Below are positions 57,794-64,000 of a stretch of DNA of 64,000 nt, piece by piece. Source of the stretch: Mycolicibacterium austroafricanum (lineage in GTDB: Bacteria > Actinomycetota > Actinomycetes > Mycobacteriales > Mycobacteriaceae); the NCBI RefSeq assembly GCF_000612725.1, contig NZ_HG964461.1, positions 91,427 through 155,426 on the forward strand. The letters run 5' to 3'. The stretch's first letter is position 1, and each line of letters starts with the position of its first letter. A model generated the notes under the pieces. That model made no database searches and was not told where the DNA came from. It saw nothing but the letters and a program-made list of their open reading frames with translations. The position numbers and the translations under genes were made by a program.

Positions 57794-59674
57794 ATGGCAT
57801 TACCCGGCTTGATCTCTGTGGAGGACTTCTTCAACCCGCCGACCCGCGCGGCCGCGACGATCTCCCCGGACGGCACCAGGATGGCCTTCCTTGCCCCCTG
57901 GAAGGATCGCCTCAATGTCTGGGTCCAGGGCCTCGAACCCGACGCAGACGAACCCCGATGCGTCACGGCCGACGACCACCGCAGTGTCATGCATTTCGAG
58001 TGGACTGACGACCCCCGATGGCTTATCTATCTGCAGGACACCAACGGCGACGAGAACTGGCACATTCACCGGGTCGATCTCGATGACCCCGACGCCGCCG
58101 CCGTCGACCTCACCCCGTTCCCGGGTGCGATGGCCGCACCTCTGCGGGAAGTCAGGAACGGCACGACAACGGTCATGCTGAACAACCGGGACGCGACCCT
58201 GCTCGACGTCCACCGACTCGACATCGCGACCGGGCATCTGACGCTGATCGCGACGAATCCGGGCCACGTGAACGGTTGGTTGTGCAGCGACAACGGGGAC
58301 GTGTTCGCCACGTCGCTGACACCTGACGGCGACGTCGAGTTGTCCCGATGGGACAGCGCCACCGACACCCTGCAGCCCATCGTCCGATTCGATGGCAGCG
58401 ACTATCCCGTCGGTATCCACCCATTGGTGATCACGCCCGACGGTACGGGCGTGTGGTTGGGCTCCCATCGCGACACCGACCGCAGCCGTCTGGTACGTGT
58501 CGACCTGGTTACCGGTGAGGAGACCGAAGTCGACAGCCACCCTGAGCTCGACATCGACCCGCGCGCGATCGTCAGCCCCGTCATCCCGGCGCCGCTGATC
58601 CAGGATCGCCGTACCGGTGAGTTGCTCGGTGTGCGCTATTTCGGTGAGCGCCAGGTGATTCGAGCCCTCGACCCAGGATTCGGTGCCATCCTGACCAACC
58701 TGGAGAACCTGTCCGACGGAGACGTCGGACGCCTCTCGTCGGACGAGTCCGGCTTGCGCTGGGTGGTCGGTTTCAATCACGACCGCGATCCCGGAGCCAC
58801 CTACCTGTACGACCACAGCACCGGCGAGAGCCGACTGTTGTTCCGGCCGATGCCGCACCTGGACCCCGAGCAATTGGCACCCATGCGGCCGGTCACGATC
58901 ACCTCACGCGACGGACTGGCATTGCACTCGTATCTGACGCTGCCGGTCGGGGTGCAACCGGAGGGTTTGCCGCTGGTGCTCGTCGTGCACGGCGGACCGT
59001 GGTACCGCGACAGCTGGGGTTTCGATGCCGGGGTGCAGATGCTGGCCAACCGCGGATATGCGGTGCTGCAGGTGAACTTCCGCGGTTCCTTGGGATACGG
59101 CAAGGCCTTCCTGAAGGCGGCGGTCGGCGAGTTCGCGGGCAAGATGCACGACGACCTGATCGACGGGGTGCACTGGGCGGTGGAGCAGGGCTACGCCGAT
59201 CCTGACCGCATCGCGATCCTGGGTGGCTCCTACGGCGGGTATGCCGCTCTGGTCGGCGTGACGTTCACGCCCGATGTCTTCACCGCCGCAGTGGATTACG
59301 TCGGAATCTCGGACCTGGCGAACTTCATGCGGACGCTGCCCCCGATCGCGCGCCCGCACCTGGCCAACAACTGGCACGCCTACGTCGGCGACCCCGACGA
59401 CCCAGAGCAACTCGCCGACATGATGGCGCGCTCCCCGATCACGAAGGTGGACCGGATTCGTACGCCATTGCTGGTGATCCAAGGCGCCAACGACGTGCGC
59501 GTCGTCCAGGCCGAGTCCGACAACCTGGTCGCCGCGTTACGCGCCCGCGGCGTCGAGGTGGATTACCTCATCCAAGCCGACGAAGGCCACGGCGCGGTCA
59601 ACCCGGAGAACGTCATCGAGATGTGGGACGCGGTCGCCCGCTTCCTCGCACGCCACCTCGGCGGACGCGCATGA
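57794..59674 (+). CDS. S9-family prolyl oligopeptidase-like hydrolase
   Basis: A 626-residue cytosolic protein. Residues 1 to about 370 form a beta-propeller (WD40-like repeats with SPDGTRMAF and LSRWD-type blades). The C-terminal alpha/beta-hydrolase domain has Ser479 (GGSYGGYAAL), Asp567 (GANDVRVVQAESD) and His599 (DEGHG). This is the acylaminoacyl-peptidase/DPP-like group, which cleaves short peptides or acyl-peptides. It begins at ATG 57794 after GAAAGGAC. Confidence 0.92.
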   Translation: MALPGLISVEDFFNPPTRAAATISPDGTRMAFLAPWKDRLNVWVQGLEPDADEPRCVTADDHRSVMHFEWTDDPRWLIYLQDTNGDENWHIHRVDLDDPDAAAVDLTPFPGAMAAPLREVRNGTTTVMLNNRDATLLDVHRLDIATGHLTLIATNPGHVNGWLCSDNGDVFATSLTPDGDVELSRWDSATDTLQPIVRFDGSDYPVGIHPLVITPDGTGVWLGSHRDTDRSRLVRVDLVTGEETEVDSHPELDIDPRAIVSPVIPAPLIQDRRTGELLGVRYFGERQVIRALDPGFGAILTNLENLSDGDVGRLSSDESGLRWVVGFNHDRDPGATYLYDHSTGESRLLFRPMPHLDPEQLAPMRPVTITSRDGLALHSYLTLPVGVQPEGLPLVLVVHGGPWYRDSWGFDAGVQMLANRGYAVLQVNFRGSLGYGKAFLKAAVGEFAGKMHDDLIDGVHWAVEQGYADPDRIAILGGSYGGYAALVGVTFTPDVFTAAVDYVGISDLANFMRTLPPIARPHLANNWHAYVGDPDDPEQLADMMARSPITKVDRIRTPLLVIQGANDVRVVQAESDNLVAALRARGVEVDYLIQADEGHGAVNPENVIEMWDAVARFLARHLGGRA

Positions 59675-59822
59675 CCGGCGTCCGGGGCGGGTAGCGTTCG
59701 ACCGCTTCGGCCAAGGGTTCCGGCAGCGACGCGACACCGGCGGGGTAACAGTGCGGCAACGAAACTGACGGCGTCGTTGGAGATCACCCTGGCCACATCC
59801 GCCACATTGCTAACATCACCTG

Positions 59823-60590
59823 GTGCCCATGTCCCGGCGTGACGCGCTGCGCTACGCCACCGCAGCGTCGGCGCTGGCCGTGCTCAGTGCGGCAACCGGT
59901 GCCCGCACGCCCACGGCTTCGGCGGCCGCTCCAACGCTGATCGACTACGCGATGCGCCAGATTCCGGCCCAGGACATCCGAGCCGCCGGCCATGCCGGGG
60001 TGATCAACTACGTATCGACGTCGCGGCCCGGCTCGTCCTTCGGCGCCAAGCCGATCACCTTGCCCTACGCGAAGTCACTGGTCGCCGCCGGTTTGGTGAT
60101 CGTCAGCAACTACCAGTACGGCAAACCGGGCGGGACGGCGCCGTCGGACTTCACCCGCGGGTACGCCGGTGGCGTCGCCGACGCCCGCACCGGATGGGCG
60201 CTGCACACCGCGGCCGGTGGCGGCCAGAGCGCTCCGATCTTCTTCAGCGTCGACGACGACATCGACCGCGAGACGTGGAACCGCCTCGCGCTGCCCTGGT
60301 TTCGCGGAATCAATTCGGTGATCGGTGTGCAGCGCACCGGGATCTACGCCGGCATCCGGCCGTGCCAGTGGGCGACGGCTGACGGCGTCATCGGGCGGTC
60401 ACGTACGCCCGGCAAGGTGTGGGCCTGGCAGACCCGGTCCTGGTCCAACGGACAGATCTACCCGGGCGCTGTCCTCTACCAGCGCATCATCGACACCGCC
60501 TCGAATCCCGGACCGGTGGTCGGCGGCATCCGGGTGGACGTCAACGACGTCCTGGCCCAGGATTGCGGCCAGTGGAACCTGCATCCGTGA
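59823..60590 (+). CDS. Tat-exported DUF1906 glycoside-hydrolase-like protein
   Basis: A 255-residue protein from GTG 59823 (ATG 59829 also possible). The twin-arginine signal is MSRRDALRYATAASALAVLS, with cleavage after ASA. The mature domain is DUF1906, a TIM-barrel related to glycoside hydrolase family 25: IDYAMRQIPAQDIRAAGHAGVINYVS, FFSVDDDID and TGIYAG. It is like M. tuberculosis Rv2525c, a Tat substrate thought to act on the cell wall. Here the acidic DDD cluster in the putative active site is present. It probably works on peptidoglycan or another wall glycan. Confidence 0.88.
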   Translation: MPMSRRDALRYATAASALAVLSAATGARTPTASAAAPTLIDYAMRQIPAQDIRAAGHAGVINYVSTSRPGSSFGAKPITLPYAKSLVAAGLVIVSNYQYGKPGGTAPSDFTRGYAGGVADARTGWALHTAAGGGQSAPIFFSVDDDIDRETWNRLALPWFRGINSVIGVQRTGIYAGIRPCQWATADGVIGRSRTPGKVWAWQTRSWSNGQIYPGAVLYQRIIDTASNPGPVVGGIRVDVNDVLAQDCGQWNLHP

Positions 60591-60606
60591 GCGCAGGACG
60601 GGCTGC

Positions 60607-61719
60607 TCAGCGGCGTGGCGTCACGGTGATGTGCACGTGGTCGTAGTGTCCGTAGCCCGACCCCTGCGGACCGGCCGGCGTGTAATAGGTGCCTCGCCAG
60701 ATCACGTCCTGTAGCCCGAATCGGGCGGCATTGGCCATCGCGTACGCCATGATCTGGTCGCCAAGCGCGATGCCTTCGGGGCTGTCGGAGTTGGGGATCA
60801 TGATGTCGATGGCCAGACCGCTGGGATGCCACGGCTTCGAGTCCGGTCGCACCCCGCCGATGTTGGCGATCTGCGGGAACTGCCGGCTGACGGCCCTGGC
60901 GGCCAGGATGGCGTTGGGTTGCAGCCCGACCTCGGATGCGACACCCATGGGCAGCGCCTCCGGAATATCCGCGATAGCAGCTGCCAGGGGCGGCGGCGCA
61001 ATGTCGCCGGGCGGCAGGCCGGGCATCGCGACGATCGCCGGATCTTGCGGTGCGGGCGCAGCCAGTGGTGGCGGCGGGACCGCGTTGTCGACCACCGCTT
61101 GTTGCTGCGGGGTCAACGCCGCGTACTGCGCCTCTGCGGCGGCGATCTGACGGAGCAGTTCACTCCACTTGGCCTGCAGGTCAGCGCGCACCGCGGCGGC
61201 CCGTTCGGCCGCGGCGCGGGCGTCGGCGGCCGATCTCTCCGAGGCCGCGGCGGCGGCGGCCGCGCGTTCCCGCGTGGATCGGTACTCCTTCATCTGATCG
61301 GCCGTCGTGGCGGCGACCACCCGCTGCAGTGACAGCCGATCGATCAGTTGTTGCGGCGAGGCCGCGGTCAGGACCGCCGCCATCGGACCGTCACGGCCAC
61401 TCATGTACGTCATGGCCGCCACCCGGTTGGCCACGTCCTGAAGGGGCGCAAGCTGGGCGTTGGCGGCGTCGACGGCGGCCAGGTCGGCGCGGTGGCGGTC
61501 TTCGGCGGCCGTCTGCTCAGCCAGTCGGGCGTCGGCGTCGCGCTGTGCAGCTGTGACCGCCTCGCGCGTCTGCACCGCCTGAGCGGACAGATCGTTGAGC
61601 TTGGACAGCGCATCGGCAGCCGGGTCCGCGTTCACGTCGCCCATCGACACCGCCAGCACCAGAACCGCAGCCGCCGAACCGTACGCCGCTCGCCGAAGCA
61701 ACTGGCGCACCGCGGTCAT
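60607..61719 (-). CDS. Secreted coiled-coil protein with M15-like C-terminal domain
   Basis: A 370-residue exported protein from ATG 61719 with a signal peptide ending near NADPA. Residues about 35-215 are an Ala/Arg/Glu-rich coiled coil of the type found in NlpC/RipA-like wall hydrolases and FtsX partners. A Pro-rich linker follows. The C-terminal domain (about 265-370) includes GVRPDSKPWHPSGLAIDIMIPN and GYGHYDHVHITVTPR, resembling VanY/M15-type zinc-peptidase folds. It probably binds or cuts peptidoglycan outside the membrane. Catalytic zinc residues are not fully certain. Confidence 0.82.
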   Translation of the reverse strand: MTAVRQLLRRAAYGSAAAVLVLAVSMGDVNADPAADALSKLNDLSAQAVQTREAVTAAQRDADARLAEQTAAEDRHRADLAAVDAANAQLAPLQDVANRVAAMTYMSGRDGPMAAVLTAASPQQLIDRLSLQRVVAATTADQMKEYRSTRERAAAAAAASERSAADARAAAERAAAVRADLQAKWSELLRQIAAAEAQYAALTPQQQAVVDNAVPPPPLAAPAPQDPAIVAMPGLPPGDIAPPPLAAAIADIPEALPMGVASEVGLQPNAILAARAVSRQFPQIANIGGVRPDSKPWHPSGLAIDIMIPNSDSPEGIALGDQIMAYAMANAARFGLQDVIWRGTYYTPAGPQGSGYGHYDHVHITVTPRR

Positions 61720-61840
61720 TCGGATGGCACGATCCTTCGCTACGGGGACCGATCACGGCCCGGCTAGTGAGTCGTGGCAAGGCTACGAACTGGCACCGAC
61801 GATGTCCACCCAGGCAGGTGTACGCCCGGCGGGCTCGACC

Positions 61841-64000
61841 TCAGACGAACGGCACCTGGTGACTGGCCGAACGGAAGCCGCCGGCGTTCGCCGTGACGGT
61901 GTCGCCGGGGGCGAACGGTAGCTGGACGTAGCCCTGCTCGTCGGTGGTCGCCGTGACCGACCCAATGGTCACGGTCGCACCGCGCACCGGTCGGGCCTGG
62001 CTGTCCTCAGCCACCGTCGCGGTCACCCGCAGTCTGTCACCGGATGCCGAGACCGCGAGTTGAGGCTGCTCGATGGTCGGGAAGTCCGCCTGAGTCGGTA
62101 CGCCGCTGTAGGTGATGCCATTGATCTCGGAGGCCACCTCGCCCGAAAACGCGTTGCCCTTGCCGATGTTGATCTTGCCCTTCAGATAGCCGGTGCGTTC
62201 ACCGGTGCTGGTCAGATCGGCGCTCCATACGGAGTCACCCATCGGATTTTTGATCTTGACCTTCTCGGTGCCGTTGATGAAGGTCTTGCCGTCGTCCGAG
62301 TAATTCTTGTAGGTCACCGAGTACGTGCCGAAGGCGAAGATCCCGCTGTATCGCAGAGTCGCGGTTCCGGAATGCGTGCCCTTGAGGACCCGGGTGTCCT
62401 GGCGGCCCATCATCGGCTTGTACTCCTTGACCGGTACCGACCACTCGGCGATGGCGTCGGGATCCTGGTGCACGGGCGGGAGCGGGGTCGTTGCTTCCCG
62501 AGAGGGGAAGCTGATGATGCTGACGCGCCAGGGGGTATCGGGTGCTCCTCCCCCGGTCACGGTGTCCGGACGCTGCTGCTCGTTGATCAGGGCACGCGTC
62601 GAATCGGGGAACCAGCTCCACCCGCGAATCGTCCAGTCTGGGTCGATGACGATGGGCTGACCCGAGTAGCCGCCCTGCTGCTGGCCGGCGTCGAGGTTCA
62701 TCAACCAGGGCTCGTTCATGGAGCGCCGGTTGTTCCACAGGCTCACGCGCCCGATCTGAGGGAACGCCGCGCTGTCGATCAACGACGGCCGCTCCAGGGC
62801 GGTGAACACGTCCATCCGGTCGAGGCCGCGCGCCGAGCTGAAGTAGACCGATCGGCCGTCGGGAGAGATGTCACCGGATTCGTTGTAGTCGAGGTCGGTG
62901 GTGAGTTGACGCCGCTCACCGGTGGCGGTGTCCAGCAGGTAGATGTCGTAATTCAGGCCGGTGGTGGTGGTCTGGTACTTCAGATATCGCCCGCCCGCGT
63001 GCCAACTTGCCCCCTCGTAGAATCGCGTGGCGTTGCCGAAGTCCGTGGCGTAGTCGGTGCCCTCGTACCACTGCGGACTGAAGATCCGTTGCTCGACGAG
63101 TCTGTATCCGTCGGCGGTGGCGACCAGCTTGGCGATGCTCATCCGCGGGCCGTTGAAAATCGTGTTCTCGGTCCACGTCACGTACTCGCCGTACGGGTCG
63201 GGCTTGGCCTCTCGATTCTGCACGGGCAGCAGCCCCGACAGGCCTCGATCTGATGGGAACTTCACCTTCTTGACGGTGGGGTTCTGACAGGCGTGGATCG
63301 ATCCCTCGCACTCCAGCACCATGTAGGTGATGGCTCCGGCTCCCCCGAGCGGATCGTCGGCGGATTGCTGCCCGTTGGTGCTTGCGAACCAGATTCTCTG
63401 GTTGTCGTAAAGCGCCTTGGCTTTGGTGGCGTTTAGGGACCAAACCACAGGAAATGCATTGGTAGTCAGCGCCATCGAGGTTGGTCACGGCAATCTGGGT
63501 GCTGCCGTCGGCGACTTCGACCTCGAGGATGAGGTGCTCGCCGTCCGGGCTCAGATCCGCGCCGGTGACCTTGACACCGTCCGGCAGGTCGAACTCGATC
63601 ACCTTCTCGACCTCGAATGCCTCCAAGGGCGGCGACGACGCGGGGTCAGACAACGGCTCGACGTTGACGGCGATCCGGGCTGTCGGGCTGCCGCGATCCG
63701 GAGAGAACAGGAATGACAGCAGATGGGGCCGGTGGTCACTGACCCTGACAGTGAACCCGACAGCGCCGCCGCGCTGGGCGAAGTACGAGGTTGGCGTGTA
63801 GGTGAAGTTCCCTGTGAGTGGGTCGATGACCACGGTGCCGTACTGCGGACCCGCAATGAGCTTGTAGGTCAGGCGATCGCCATCGGGATCGACGGCGCCG
63901 ATGTTGCCGGTGATCACGCCTGGCAATGTCAACTTGAATTGGCCCCGGTGTGACGACGTGATTTGGCTCCACCTCGGTCGGGTTGGGGCTGTCGCGTTGG
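61841..64000 (-). pseudogene. PD40/WD40-like secreted protein with cadherin-like repeat, frameshifted and truncated by window edge
   Basis: Read on the minus strand from the right edge. A cadherin/VCBS-like repeat (GAVDPDGDRLTYKLIAGPQYG, NFTYTPTSYFAQRGG) is followed by the start of a PD40 beta-propeller (LSPDGEHLILEV, TNLDGADYQCISCGLVP). There the frame shifts by one base in CCTAAACGCC (63432-63434 on the plus strand). The propeller continues in the next frame (NATKAKALYDNQRIWFAST, PDGRSVYFSSARG) to the end, with an Ig-like C-terminus. A second frame change is likely near 63940. The 5' end is outside the window. It could be a true pseudogene or one sequencing indel. Confidence 0.7.

Overview
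The window looks like chromosomal DNA from a mycobacterium, probably an environmental rapid grower (Mycolicibacterium type). GC content is high with strong GC bias at third codon positions. It carries an antigen 85-type mycolyltransferase, a 13E12-type DUF222/HNH gene, a second, atypical type II topoisomerase pair like TopoN/TopoM of M. smegmatis, a Tat-exported DUF1906 protein like Rv2525c, and many GTG starts and ATGA gene overlaps. No rRNA operon, prophage, insertion sequence or CRISPR array was seen.

Layout. 1-5.2 kb: a metal-efflux operon (MFS carrier with a His-rich loop, P2-type ATPase, CDF carrier) behind a CsoR-like operator. 5.2-7.2 kb: a 3' tRNA-Ile remnant, a long hairpin, a DUF222/HNH gene and a possible HEPN-like gene remnant. 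7.2-16.1 kb (minus strand): an unbroken phosphonate operon, phnD-C-E-F-G-H-I-J-K-L-M, with the regulator phnF inside it and a PhnL that has lost the ABC ATPase motifs. 16.2-20 kb: a metallophosphoesterase, a broken hemerythrin gene, an Ag85-like protein and a TetR regulator divergent from an alpha/beta hydrolase. 21-25 kb (minus strand): a tight four-gene operon of DoxX-like membrane protein, acyl-CoA-dehydrogenase-fold flavoprotein, cytosolic PhnD-like binding protein and TusA-like/radical-SAM fusion. I do not know this combination, and it is the best candidate here for an undescribed pathway. 25-32 kb: SRPBCC/ArsR pair, then a sulfite-oxidase-like / erythromycin-esterase-like / GMC oxidoreductase operon, a serine hydrolase and a VOC protein.

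32-36.4 kb: the topoisomerase pair. 36.4-42.7 kb: cupin, MFS exporter plus FAD monooxygenase with divergent TetR, a secreted protein, an unknown protein, a zinc-ribbon thioredoxin and a LuxR-family remnant. 42-44.8 kb: gluconate uptake (GntR, GntK, GntP). 44.8-50.9 kb: a large secreted pectate-lyase-like protein, lycopene cyclase, a shattered RibD/DHFR-family gene and a beta-lactamase-fold lipoprotein. 50.9-64 kb: TetR/SDR pair, small Thr-rich lipoprotein, S53 peptidase, a 32-bp tandem duplication making two 11-codon minicistrons before a zinc-ribbon membrane protein, a TetR gene with two operators, S9 peptidase, DUF1906 protein, a coiled-coil secreted protein and a frameshifted PD40/cadherin-like gene that runs off the right edge.

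Several loci are decayed: tRNA-Ile half, HEPN-like, hemerythrin, LuxR tail, RibD/DHFR and PD40. Some could be sequencing indels, but the hemerythrin and RibD/DHFR cases need deletions or more than one frameshift.
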